Shown piece after piece: positions 1-8,286 of a DNA stretch of 64,000 nucleotides (its first letter is position 1; each line of letters begins with the position of its first letter). The DNA lies in the NCBI GenBank assembly GCA_016873805.1, contig VGVZ01000005.1, positions 1 to 64,000 on the forward strand, written 5' to 3'. Made by a program: the position numbers and the translations under genes. The stretch is from Ignavibacteria bacterium (GTDB lineage Bacteria > Bacteroidota > Ignavibacteria > UBA10030). Below the pieces are notes generated by a model. That model did not search any database, was not told the origin of the DNA, and worked only from the letters and a program-made list of their open reading frames with translations.

Positions 1-1277
1 GGAAGTTCGCCGCGCTCTTCCTGCGCGCGTGCGACGTTGCGGTATGCATTCTCGACCAGGACAATCGACGCATCGACAATTACGCCGATGGCGATGGCGA
101 TGCCCCCGAGGGACATGATGTTCGACGTGATGCCCAGATGTTTCATGAAGATGAAGGCAATCAGCACCGCGATGGGGATTTCAATGATGACGCGGAGAAC
201 ACTCCGGACGTGGAGGAGGAAGATCATCACGATAATGCTGACGACGATGGCCTCTTCGACGAGCGCGTTGCGAAGCGTATTGACGGCCGCCGTGATGAGA
301 TCGCTCCGGTCGTATGCCGGGATGATTTCGACGCCCGGGGGAAGACCCGGCTTGATCTGTTCGAGTCGCGCTTTCACCCGGTCAATGACATCTTTGGCAT
401 TTTCATCATACCGCATGACGACGATTCCACCGACCACCTGTCCCTTGCCTTCTTTTTCGAGAGATCCCCGTCTGATATCACCCCCGATCTGGACGTCGGC
501 GACGTTGTGAACATAGATCGGTGTTCCGTTCTGACCGGTTCCAACGATGATGGTTTCGATGTCTTTGATGGACTGAATATATCCCTGTCCCCGCACGAAA
601 TACTCCGCATCCGAAACTTCCAACAGCTTTCCGCCAACGTCGTTGTTGGATCGCATCACAGCGTATTTGATATCCGAGAGTGAAACGCCGTACGCCTTCA
701 GTTTGAGCGGATCGACATCGACCTGATATTGGCGGACATAGCCCCCGACGGAAGCGACTTCGGCGACACCGTCGACTCCCTGCAAATACAGTTTCACATA
801 CCAGTCCTGAATTGCGCGGAGGGTGCCGAGATCGTACGCACCTTCGACAGTATACCAGTAGACGTGACCGACGCCGGTCCCATCGGGTCCAAGTTGCATC
901 TTTGCCCCGACAGGGAGAGCGGCCTGAACCGTGGAGAGCTTTTCGAGCACTCTGCTTCGCGCCCAGTACGGGTCGGTCGATTCCTCGAAGATGATGTAGA
1001 TGAAGGACATGCCGAACATCGATTGGGCGCGTACGGCGTGAACCTCGGGCACACCTTGCAGCGCCGTCACGAGAGGAAAGGTGATTTGATCCTCAACAAG
1101 CTGTGGTGCGCGGCCCATCCATTCGGTGAAGACGATCACCTGATTCTCTGACAGATCGGGGATGGCATCGAGCGGCGTATGACTCACAGCCCATATTCCC
1201 CACCCGACGACGATGAGGTACATGAGGATGATGATGAATTTGTTGCGGGCACTGTATTCTATGATTCGTTCGATCAT
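1..1277 (-). CDS. cusA: Heavy-metal efflux RND transporter CusA/CzcA family (N-terminal part, cut by window edge)
   Basis: Reading the minus strand from the ATG at 1277 gives about 425 codons open to the window edge. The product begins MIERIIEYSARNKFIIIL, followed by a first membrane helix and the porter-domain signature PLDAIPDLSENQVIV typical of heavy-metal RND pumps. Near the edge lies the TM4 segment IAIGVIVDASIVLVEN, whose Asp belongs to the proton relay of this family. An AAGGA ribosome site lies about 9 bases before the start. It is the inner-membrane, proton-driven pump of a tripartite Cu(I)/Ag(I) exporter and follows cusB- and cusC-like genes in the same operon. The periplasmic methionine residues that define copper specificity are outside the window, so copper rather than zinc or cobalt is inferred from the neighbours. 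Confidence 0.93.
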   Translation of the reverse strand, partial: MIERIIEYSARNKFIIILMYLIVVGWGIWAVSHTPLDAIPDLSENQVIVFTEWMGRAPQLVEDQITFPLVTALQGVPEVHAVRAQSMFGMSFIYIIFEESTDPYWARSRVLEKLSTVQAALPVGAKMQLGPDGTGVGHVYWYTVEGAYDLGTLRAIQDWYVKLYLQGVDGVAEVASVGGYVRQYQVDVDPLKLKAYGVSLSDIKYAVMRSNNDVGGKLLEVSDAEYFVRGQGYIQSIKDIETIIVGTGQNGTPIYVHNVADVQIGGDIRRGSLEKEGKGQVVGGIVVMRYDENAKDVIDRVKARLEQIKPGLPPGVEIIPAYDRSDLITAAVNTLRNALVEEAIVVSIIVMIFLLHVRSVLRVIIEIPIAVLIAFIFMKHLGITSNIMSLGGIAIAIGVIVDASIVLVENAYRNVARAQEERGEL

Positions 1278-1322
1278 GGTTCACATTCCTTGCGTATGGT
1301 CATGGTTGGTGGGGACACATCA

Positions 1323-2900
1323 TCACTCGTCCATGACGATAATCTTGCCATGCAGCATATTCATTCCGCACGAAAAGTGGATCTCGCCCGCCTTCGAAGG
1401 TGTAATGGTGATCGTTGTCGTTTTGAAGGCGGGAAGCTTCTCGCGGATGCCGAGTTCTTCGAAAACGATCTCCTCCGTGCAGATGGACTTCTCATCTCTG
1501 AAGAAGTGCAGCTTCACCGGCTTCCCCTTCTTCACTCGAATGAGATCCGGGGTGTATCGTCCCTTTACCAGAATGTTGACCTCCCCGTTCGAAATTTCAA
1601 CTCGAGAGGTTCCTGCGGCGGATGGAGAAGTCTTCGGAAGGTGATCGGTATGAGCTCCGCCCGCAGCGGGAATCGAGAGCAAGCTCTCAGAATCAAGAAG
1701 GAATCCTCCTGTCGTGACCACGCGCTCACCACCAGCCAATCCGGACAAGATCTGGGTTACGGAAGGAGTACGAATGCCGACAACGACATGGCGCGGCTCA
1801 TACGTATTGTCATCGACTTCGATCCAGACGACCGTACGATTGCCCATCGAAAGGAGCGCGGAGGAAGGAACGGCGAGCGTACGGGTTGCCGTCTCTTGAA
1901 TCTGCGCCCGAACGAACATCTGCGGTTTCAACTTCCCGGAATGATTGGCGAACTCTGTTCGTACACGAATAGTCCTCGTATCAGGATTCATTACGGGATC
2001 GATGAAGCTGACCTTCCCGGAGAACACTTCGTTCGGATAAGCGTCCACGTGGATCCGAACGGTCTGAGCGACCTTCACGTGTCGAAGATCCTGCTCGTAT
2101 ACATCGAGGTGAATCCAAACCTTTGACAAATCCGCGAGCTGATAGAGAATCGCCCCTTCGTCAACATATTGACCTTCGACGATCTGCTTGCGGACTACTG
2201 TTCCGGAGAGAGGAGCATAGAAGGTCAGATACGGGCGAACGATGCCGCTGCGCTCGAGTTCTCCGATTTGTTCCTCCGTCATCCCAAAATGGATACGGAG
2301 ACGGTTTCGACTGGATTCGAGAATCTGATTCTGCGACGCTGCTTCTGTTGGAGAGACCGTGCCCGATCGAGACTGAGATACGCGAAGCGCGAGGAGAAGT
2401 TCCTGCTCCGTGGAAATGAGGTCGGGGCTATATAAGTCAAATAACGGATCTCCCTTCCTGACGTTTGTCCCGGTGAAACTTGCATGGAGCTTTTCGATTC
2501 GCCCGCGAAACCGGGCCGCAAGAGTGGCTTGCAGAGGTTCCGCGTAATCCACCACGCCAACGGCATTGATTTCTTTGGTGAGATTGTGGCGCTCGACAAT
2601 GGAAACGGCGACATTGGCCACAACACGTTGAGCGGGGGAGAGACTGACGCGTTGGAGTTTGTCAAGCTCTTGTTCTGAGAGATCGCGCTGCGTCGATTTC
2701 TTCACAAGCGCCATCCCGCATACCGGACACGCTCCGGGCCGATCCGAGATAACAGAAGGATGCATCGGACATGTGTAGACGTCCTGTTGCATCGCGGATT
2801 CGGCTGATACTTCGGATGCAGGTTTGGGCGAGTCGGCAGTACAACCACCCATGAGCCCGGCAATGAATGCAACAAGAAGAAAGAAGATGAAAGATTTCAT
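1323..2900 (-). CDS. cusB: Efflux RND periplasmic adaptor, CusB-like, with N-terminal metal-binding and C-terminal cupredoxin domains
   Basis: 525 residues. Residues 1-20 form a lipoprotein-type signal (LMGGC, Cys20). Residues 42-68 are a heavy-metal-binding module with paired motifs YTCPMHP and CPVCGMALV. Residues about 90-415 are the membrane-fusion-protein core (barrel-sandwich, beta-barrel and membrane-proximal domains; FRGRIEKL, VRKGDPLFDLYSPDL). Residues about 440-525 form an extra cupredoxin-like domain with Cys474, Cys511, Met513 and Met515. The spacing Cys-x36-Cys-x-Met-x-Met matches the Cu(I) ligands of pneumococcal CupA. The protein should couple CusA to the TolC-like channel, and the extra domains probably hand Cu(I) to the pump. 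The start overlaps the upstream cusC-like gene by four bases (ATGA). Confidence 0.93.
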   Translation of the reverse strand: MKSFIFFLLVAFIAGLMGGCTADSPKPASEVSAESAMQQDVYTCPMHPSVISDRPGACPVCGMALVKKSTQRDLSEQELDKLQRVSLSPAQRVVANVAVSIVERHNLTKEINAVGVVDYAEPLQATLAARFRGRIEKLHASFTGTNVRKGDPLFDLYSPDLISTEQELLLALRVSQSRSGTVSPTEAASQNQILESSRNRLRIHFGMTEEQIGELERSGIVRPYLTFYAPLSGTVVRKQIVEGQYVDEGAILYQLADLSKVWIHLDVYEQDLRHVKVAQTVRIHVDAYPNEVFSGKVSFIDPVMNPDTRTIRVRTEFANHSGKLKPQMFVRAQIQETATRTLAVPSSALLSMGNRTVVWIEVDDNTYEPRHVVVGIRTPSVTQILSGLAGGERVVTTGGFLLDSESLLSIPAAGGAHTDHLPKTSPSAAGTSRVEISNGEVNILVKGRYTPDLIRVKKGKPVKLHFFRDEKSICTEEIVFEELGIREKLPAFKTTTITITPSKAGEIHFSCGMNMLHGKIIVMDE

Positions 2901-4171
2901 TTGAGAATCTCCTTCTGATCAAGACGAAGTTCGCTCAGGCTCACGACGCCGACGTGACGTTCGAGCTCGGCGACCGCTTGTTCGTATTTCATACGTGTCA
3001 TAGTGGCTTCCATTCGCATATCCTGGTACATCCTGTATCCGTCGATCAACATGATGTACGTGGTCCGCCCCGTTTGATAGTCGGCAAGAAGCCCCTCAAA
3101 CGACTGGAGTGACTGCGGAAGTATGGACCGATCGAAGGATTCCGTTTGAGCCGCGAAGGAATGTGCCTTCGCATAGGAGTCGCGGATCAGAGCATCAGTC
3201 ATATTCCGCGATGCAGTCAGCATCGACTCCCTCATCGATTTCTCGGCCAGAGCCTCCTGGACTCGGGCAGAGGATTTCCCGAGCGACCATGGGGCAAATG
3301 GAATGGAGATACCGGCCATCACCGACCACATGTTCATCCCCTCAACGGGCATGGTGACTCGTTCGACCGCAACGGAGAAATCCGGGATGTACTCTTGTCG
3401 CGCCATTGACACCATTTTACCTGCCTGTTCGATCGCGAGCGAATCAGAGAGCAGCATCGGGCGCGACCGGCTGGCGTGCTCCAGCAATCGCGGGAGTCTG
3501 ATGTCGAACCGTGCAAACGGGGGATAGCTGATTTCGCCGATGGGTCCTTTGGTACGGTTGAGGATTGCCATCATCATGCTCTCCGCCTGAATCACTTCCT
3601 GGTTGAGCGTTGCCTCTTGAAGGCGGCTTCTGTCCAGCTCGATCCTTGTCCGAAGTATATCCTGAAGAGAGCCTTTTCCGACCGAATATTGTATTTCTGC
3701 AACGTGGAGGATCTGCTCAAGAAGTTGTTGATTCTGCTTGTTGATGTTCAGATTTGTTCTTGCCGCCCAAAGCATCGCATAGGTCGATTTCAGAGAGGCG
3801 ATCAATGCGAGACTCTTTTCGGAGTACTGGAGTCGGGATGTCTGAAGACCAAGGTCGGCGATCTCCCCTCGGATGCCGAGCTTGGTCGGAAACATGATCA
3901 TCTGCATGAGGCCGTAATTCTGAAATCGCGCCTCGCGAACATTGGTTCCGGGAAATTCCATGAGCGAATACGTGAACTGCGGATCGTCGAGTGCCCGTGC
4001 CTGCGGAATGCGCGCTTCCATCATCCGGGTCCGATGGAGCTCGGATAGGAGTTCGGGATTTCGCCCGATCGCCTCGGCAATGAGATCCTGCATGTTCTCT
4101 TTCATGCGATCTTGGGCAAAGAGCGGAGCAGTGCTCATGGAGAGCAAAAGAAGAATCGTGAGACGCTTCAT
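2897..4171 (-). CDS. TolC/CusC family outer-membrane efflux channel
   Basis: 424 residues with a Sec signal peptide ending near APLFAQ at residue 20. Two related helical halves follow, with motifs typical of OEP/TolC proteins: an AEIQYSVGKGSLQDILRTR segment in the first half and LADYQTGRTTYIMLIDGYR in the second. The protein forms the outer-membrane duct of the tripartite pump whose adaptor and inner-membrane parts are the next two genes. No lipobox is seen, unlike E. coli CusC, so this is a TolC-type rather than lipidated channel. Its stop overlaps the cusB-like start by four bases, which indicates translational coupling. Confidence 0.9.
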   Translation of the reverse strand: MKRLTILLLLSMSTAPLFAQDRMKENMQDLIAEAIGRNPELLSELHRTRMMEARIPQARALDDPQFTYSLMEFPGTNVREARFQNYGLMQMIMFPTKLGIRGEIADLGLQTSRLQYSEKSLALIASLKSTYAMLWAARTNLNINKQNQQLLEQILHVAEIQYSVGKGSLQDILRTRIELDRSRLQEATLNQEVIQAESMMMAILNRTKGPIGEISYPPFARFDIRLPRLLEHASRSRPMLLSDSLAIEQAGKMVSMARQEYIPDFSVAVERVTMPVEGMNMWSVMAGISIPFAPWSLGKSSARVQEALAEKSMRESMLTASRNMTDALIRDSYAKAHSFAAQTESFDRSILPQSLQSFEGLLADYQTGRTTYIMLIDGYRMYQDMRMEATMTRMKYEQAVAELERHVGVVSLSELRLDQKEILK

Positions 4172-4257
4172 TGAGGTGTCCGTGTTAGTGAAAAGAAACG
4201 CGATGTGGTGCAGATGTTCTGCACCGAGCTAAGACAAAAAGGGAGCAGTGAAGGGGT

Positions 4258-4653
4258 CTAGATGAGGAAGCTGGAGTTTAAGACGTAGAGGGGCTGTCTC
4301 GTGTGGCTTGGATTCGGGGCGAGATCGATTGATCGCTCGATGCGAAAACGATCCTGACCTGTTGACGAGCCCGATTCCAAAAAGGCCGCGAGCTTGAGTC
4401 CGAAATCCTGAAACGTCTGAGCCAAGCGGTACGGCGTTGTGTTCCGTTCGGCGCCGACGAACATGGCACAGCATCCGTGGACCTGTCGGCCTACGGTGTG
4501 GGTTCCATCTCGGCCCTCACCCGGAACCTGGCAGCAGGCGGACGCCGATTCGACCATCGGACAAAAGTACAGAACGATGGGAATGCCGATGTTGAAAACG
4601 GATATCGAAACAATCAGTGCGATCGATGTCGATATTTTTAGCCGATTGATCAT
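4258..4653 (-). CDS. Small cysteine-rich membrane-anchored protein heading the copper efflux operon
   Basis: 131 residues from the ATG at 4653; this start is chosen because the promoter at 4671-4699 rules out upstream starts. Residues about 9-30 form one hydrophobic helix, followed directly by Cys31-Pro-Met, then Cys40-Cys41 and Cys61-Cys62. The remaining 65 residues lack cysteines. I do not recognise a named family. One membrane anchor with CPM and two CC pairs on the presumed periplasmic side, as first gene of a copper efflux operon, suggests a metal-binding chaperone or sensor. That is inference from context and composition only. The cusC-like gene starts 86 bases downstream. Confidence 0.7.
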   Translation of the reverse strand: MINRLKISTSIALIVSISVFNIGIPIVLYFCPMVESASACCQVPGEGRDGTHTVGRQVHGCCAMFVGAERNTTPYRLAQTFQDFGLKLAAFLESGSSTGQDRFRIERSIDLAPNPSHTRQPLYVLNSSFLI

Positions 4654-4670
4654 TGGTCCAGGTTTGAACA

Positions 4671-4699
4671 AATATAACGGATCAATTGTTTCCACGCAA
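4671..4699 (-). promoter_or_regulatory. Promoter of the copper efflux operon
   Basis: On the minus strand TTGCGT (4694-4699), a 17-base spacer, then TATATT (4671-4676) continuing as TATATTTG, an exact match to the Bacteroidota TAnnTTTG element. It lies 17 bases before the ATG at 4653. Confidence 0.65.
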
Positions 4700-4755
4700 C
4701 CATCTCGCTGCACAACTTAACGAATTCCGTCTGGGAATCGGCGAATTCTGACCTA

Positions 4756-5484
4756 TTATCCTTTCGCCACAACGAGATCGAACAGATTTCCCACTCCGAT
4801 CGAGACCGGAGATTCGAAGGGCTCGCCGTACTGCACACCGATGAGATGGCCATAATACTTCGCTCGGGTCTCGATCAGTTCAAGAAAGTTGGGCTTGCTC
4901 AGGAGGGTTTCCCGTTCTGCGCTTTTCGGATTGAAGAACTGCGACGCGTGCGCACGGATCGATTGCATGCGAGTTTCGAAGTGTTCCGAAACATTGATGA
5001 TGAACGTGGGTGTGAATTCATACTTCTGCATGAACATGAAGTAATTGTCCGGACGGTAGGCTGATTGCGGCGCACCGTCGAGTGTCGTCTTGATCTTTTC
5101 GAGGCCAGAATAGAACCACGCCTCCTTGCAAAGCACGTGTGCATGCTCGTGGTCGGGATGACGTTCGTGATAGTGCGGGATCAGGAGGATTCTTGGCCGG
5201 AGTTCCCGGATGAGAGCGATGACTTTGTGAAGATTTTCCTTGGAGAGTTCGATATTGCCGTCCGCAATCTGGAGGTTACGACGGGTGGTGACACCCAATA
5301 TCGTTGCTGCCTTCTCAGCCTCCGCCGCGCGGATTTCTTTCGTGCCGCGTGTGCCCAACTCTCCCGCCGTCAGATCGGCGAGGGCGACGGTGCGCCCCTC
5401 TTTCACGAGCTTGGCAACCGTTCCGCCACAGGATAATTCGATATCGTCAGGATGTGCACCGAGTGCGAGGACGTCTATAGACAT
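4756..5484 (-). CDS. bshB1: Bacillithiol biosynthesis deacetylase BshB1
   Basis: 242 residues of the LmbE/PIG-L zinc deacetylase family. The start MSIDVLALGAHPDD carries the AHPDD zinc/catalytic motif, and HPDHEHAH supplies the third zinc ligand region. The product should remove the acetyl group from GlcNAc-malate to give GlcN-malate, the second step of bacillithiol synthesis; bshA for the first step lies at 25.4-26.5 kb. A candidate promoter at 5517-5545 excludes longer N-terminal extensions. ATG 5496 is an alternative start but sits only two bases after GGAGA. Length agrees with BshB1 proteins (about 235-240). A mycothiol-type or other GlcNAc deacetylase role is less likely given bshA. Confidence 0.88.
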   Translation of the reverse strand: MSIDVLALGAHPDDIELSCGGTVAKLVKEGRTVALADLTAGELGTRGTKEIRAAEAEKAATILGVTTRRNLQIADGNIELSKENLHKVIALIRELRPRILLIPHYHERHPDHEHAHVLCKEAWFYSGLEKIKTTLDGAPQSAYRPDNYFMFMQKYEFTPTFIINVSEHFETRMQSIRAHASQFFNPKSAERETLLSKPNFLELIETRAKYYGHLIGVQYGEPFESPVSIGVGNLFDLVVAKG

Positions 5485-5516
5485 GGAAATTCCCATTTCT
5501 CCGAAAAATGCGTGAC

Positions 5517-5545
5517 AATATACTGAACACTGATCTGAAAGACAA
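5517..5545 (-). promoter_or_regulatory. Promoter of bshB1
   Basis: Minus strand TTGTCT (5540-5545), 17 bases, TATATT (5517-5522), followed by G. A start near 5510 would leave a short leader before the ATG at 5484. Confidence 0.6.
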
Positions 5546-5660
5546 CATTTGAACGGCAGAGGCGGGAAACCTTGCAGCCGCTTGTCTCGTTTCAACACAG
5601 AGTGTACGGGGCGGCACCGAGGAAGGATTCTCCATTCCACGGTTGATTCATGTGAATTCC

Positions 5661-5689
5661 TTGTAACTGGCCCGCCAGATGAGTACTAT
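5661..5689 (+). promoter_or_regulatory. Candidate promoter of the receptor-xse-dxs-rib chain
   Basis: TTGTAA (5661-5666), 17 bases, TACTAT (5684-5689). It lies 20 bases before the ATG at 5710 and diverges from the bshB1 promoter. Confidence 0.45.
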
Positions 5690-5709
5690 TGTCGTGTGGG
5701 AGTGTTGAG

Positions 5710-8286
5710 ATGAACATGTTTTTCGAAAGATCTCCGGAGTCTCCGGTTCGCATATCCGGTCGAACAGTTAGGCGTTGCGTGGTGATGGCGTTCTTGCTCT
5801 CGACGATGGCGACGGCTCAGCCGACGACAGGAATAATCAAAGGAACGATCACGGATACCAGAGGAGCGGCTCTTCCGGGCGCAAACGTTGTGGTGGAGGG
5901 TACCTCAATCGGGGGTGCCACAAACAAGGATGGAAACGTCGAGATTCCGTTTGTTCCTCCAGGAACGTATGAATTGATCGCGACGATGGTGGGCTATGAA
6001 CGGACGGTCGTTCAGAACATCCAGGTCAAGGCGGGTGAGCAGACATCCTTTACCCTGAAGCTCAAAGAGGCGATTATTCCGCTCGATATCGTTCAGGTGA
6101 TCGGAGAACAACGACGGCAGGGACAAGATGACACGCGTACGAGTCTTCTGACGCTCGAACCCCGATCGGCAAAGATCCTGCCGGGGTTCGGTGAAGATGT
6201 GCTGCGTTCGATTCAGGCATTGCCCGGCGTCGTTTCCCCCAGCGACTTCAGCGCACAGCTCGTCGTCCGCGGAAGCGGGCCGGATCAGAACCTGATTGTG
6301 ATGGATGGAATCGAAATCTTCAATCCCTACCGCCTGTACGGTCTCATCAGTATGTTCAATCCCGAGACCGTGAATGACATCACACTTCTGAGCGGCGGAT
6401 TTCCCGCACGATATGGCGATCGACTCTCGGCTGTGCTTGATGTGACGAACAAGGAGGGCGAGCGGAAGCATGCCTTTGGCGGAAGTTTCAACGCGAGCAT
6501 CTCGAATGCGAATATCGTCGCTGAAGGCCATGCCCCCTTTGGGCTCGAAGGTTCATATCTCCTTTCCGCTCGGCGGACGTACTATGACCTGATCGTGGGT
6601 CCCTTCGCGAAGAGCGCCGGACTTGTCGCCAACGATGTCGCGTTCCCCAATTTCTCAGATCTCCAGGCGAAGATCGTCACGGGACCCTTTGGCGGACACA
6701 AGTTCATCCTCACGGGGCTGAAAAGTCGCGACGGCGTCGACATCGTCTCCGGCACAAAGAGAGAAACCCCTGACAGTGTGAATGTCTTCAACGAAACGAA
6801 TCACGAGGTGCTGGGAGCTGCGTGGCATTTCGTGCCGTCATCGGATTTTTTCTCCCGGTTCGTTCTGTCGTACTATCGCAACGACGGGTACTCGGATTTC
6901 GGAGGATCCTTCATCGACCCGGTTCTTGACCGGGAGCGGTATCGAGGAAGCGATATTGATACAACGGGAATACGACTCTTCACGATATCTGCACAATCTC
7001 ACTATGTATTCAACAAATATTCGGTCAAGGAAGAGGTCACGCTCACGCGGGGCGCTCACACCATCGAAGCAGGATTTGGGGCGGATTTCCTTCGAACCGT
7101 CCTGGTGTGGGATCTTGAGCTCGATCCAACACTCCGCTCAATCATCGGAAGCCGTGGTCGAACGGTGATCGACCAGTTGGAAGAAGATCGTCGCTACCAT
7201 CGGCTGAATTTCCATCTCCAGGACAGAATCGCAGTCACTCCCCGATTCTATGTCCAGCCCGGTGTGAGAGTGGATTACTACGATTTGCTGGATCGATGGA
7301 CGATCGCCCCACGGTTGAGCTTGTCGTACGGAATCGACAACATCACAACGCTGCGCGCGGCATACGGTCTCTTCTATCAATCGCCGGGCTACGAAAAGCT
7401 TGTTGATCAACAACGAAGTTCATTCCGCGAGCTCGATGAACGATACACCGTGAATCTCAAAGCAGAGCAGTCGGCGCATTACGTGCTGGGTGCGGAGCGG
7501 TGGTTGAGTAGCGGGTACCTCTTCAGGCTCGATAGCTATTTTAAGGATTTCCAGAATCTCATCGTACCTCAGTTGGTCGATGGATCGAGGTACGCAGCCT
7601 CATTGAAAGCGGGAATGGATCCGCGACTGCGTGAGAGCTGGACAACGCCGGTCACTATCCGTGAGGATTCGCTCACGAGTATCCCGGTCAATGCTGCCTC
7701 GGGCAACGCCTACGGCATTGAATTCTTTCTGGAGAAACGAAGAACATCGCAGGACTCGCGCCTCCATGGATGGGTTAGTTACGCAGTGGCTTGGACAAAT
7801 CGATTGGAATATGGGCGGTGGTTTCCGTTTGACTATGATCAGCGACATACCGTCAATATTGTCGCGAACTACAACGTCCTTTCGTGGTTCGACTTCGGAT
7901 TGCACTGGCGGTACGGCAGCAACTTCCCATATACCCCTGCGATCGGCGTCGAGCCGCGCATCGTTCGCGTCGAACGGGACGGAAAGCTTGAGCCGGCCAT
8001 CCAGACCGATATCCTTGGAAACGTGATTTTCGACATCGATCGGGGTGGATTGGAAAACCGTAACTCGAAGAGGCGCCCTGCGTATCACCGTCTCGACCTG
8101 CGAGCTACCGCGCACGCGAGATTCTGGGGACTTGAGTGGTCCTTCTATCTCGACGTCATCAACGTGTACAATCGCACGAATGTCCTCAGCTATCAGTATT
8201 TTATCAACGATGACCTCACGTTGGGTGTTCGAACCACATCGATGTTTCCCATCCTTCCAACAATTGGAGTGAGTTTCCGATTCTGA
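5710..8286 (+). CDS. TonB-dependent receptor with N-terminal carboxypeptidase-like regulatory domain
   Basis: 858 residues from ATG 5710 (GGGAG seven bases upstream). A signal segment ends near MATAQ. It is followed by a carboxypeptidase-regulatory beta-sandwich (GIIKGTITDTRGAALPGANV) at about residues 35-125, then a plug domain (RSIQALPGVVSP, LVVRGSGPDQNLIVMDGIEI) at about 145-240. The rest is a beta-barrel ending in the outer-membrane signature phenylalanine (SFRF). It imports an unknown substrate in a TonB/ExbB-energised way; no SusD partner is adjacent, so a polysaccharide role has no support. The stop overlaps the xseA start by one base, an unusual coupling of a receptor to DNA-repair and isoprenoid genes. 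Confidence 0.9.
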   Translation: MNMFFERSPESPVRISGRTVRRCVVMAFLLSTMATAQPTTGIIKGTITDTRGAALPGANVVVEGTSIGGATNKDGNVEIPFVPPGTYELIATMVGYERTVVQNIQVKAGEQTSFTLKLKEAIIPLDIVQVIGEQRRQGQDDTRTSLLTLEPRSAKILPGFGEDVLRSIQALPGVVSPSDFSAQLVVRGSGPDQNLIVMDGIEIFNPYRLYGLISMFNPETVNDITLLSGGFPARYGDRLSAVLDVTNKEGERKHAFGGSFNASISNANIVAEGHAPFGLEGSYLLSARRTYYDLIVGPFAKSAGLVANDVAFPNFSDLQAKIVTGPFGGHKFILTGLKSRDGVDIVSGTKRETPDSVNVFNETNHEVLGAAWHFVPSSDFFSRFVLSYYRNDGYSDFGGSFIDPVLDRERYRGSDIDTTGIRLFTISAQSHYVFNKYSVKEEVTLTRGAHTIEAGFGADFLRTVLVWDLELDPTLRSIIGSRGRTVIDQLEEDRRYHRLNFHLQDRIAVTPRFYVQPGVRVDYYDLLDRWTIAPRLSLSYGIDNITTLRAAYGLFYQSPGYEKLVDQQRSSFRELDERYTVNLKAEQSAHYVLGAERWLSSGYLFRLDSYFKDFQNLIVPQLVDGSRYAASLKAGMDPRLRESWTTPVTIREDSLTSIPVNAASGNAYGIEFFLEKRRTSQDSRLHGWVSYAVAWTNRLEYGRWFPFDYDQRHTVNIVANYNVLSWFDFGLHWRYGSNFPYTPAIGVEPRIVRVERDGKLEPAIQTDILGNVIFDIDRGGLENRNSKRRPAYHRLDLRATAHARFWGLEWSFYLDVINVYNRTNVLSYQYFINDDLTLGVRTTSMFPILPTIGVSFRF

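Noticed and set aside
1179..2126. 315-codon open frame on the plus strand opposite cusB
   Set aside because: It has no recognisable domain, and the minus strand carries the clear CusB adaptor over the same bases.
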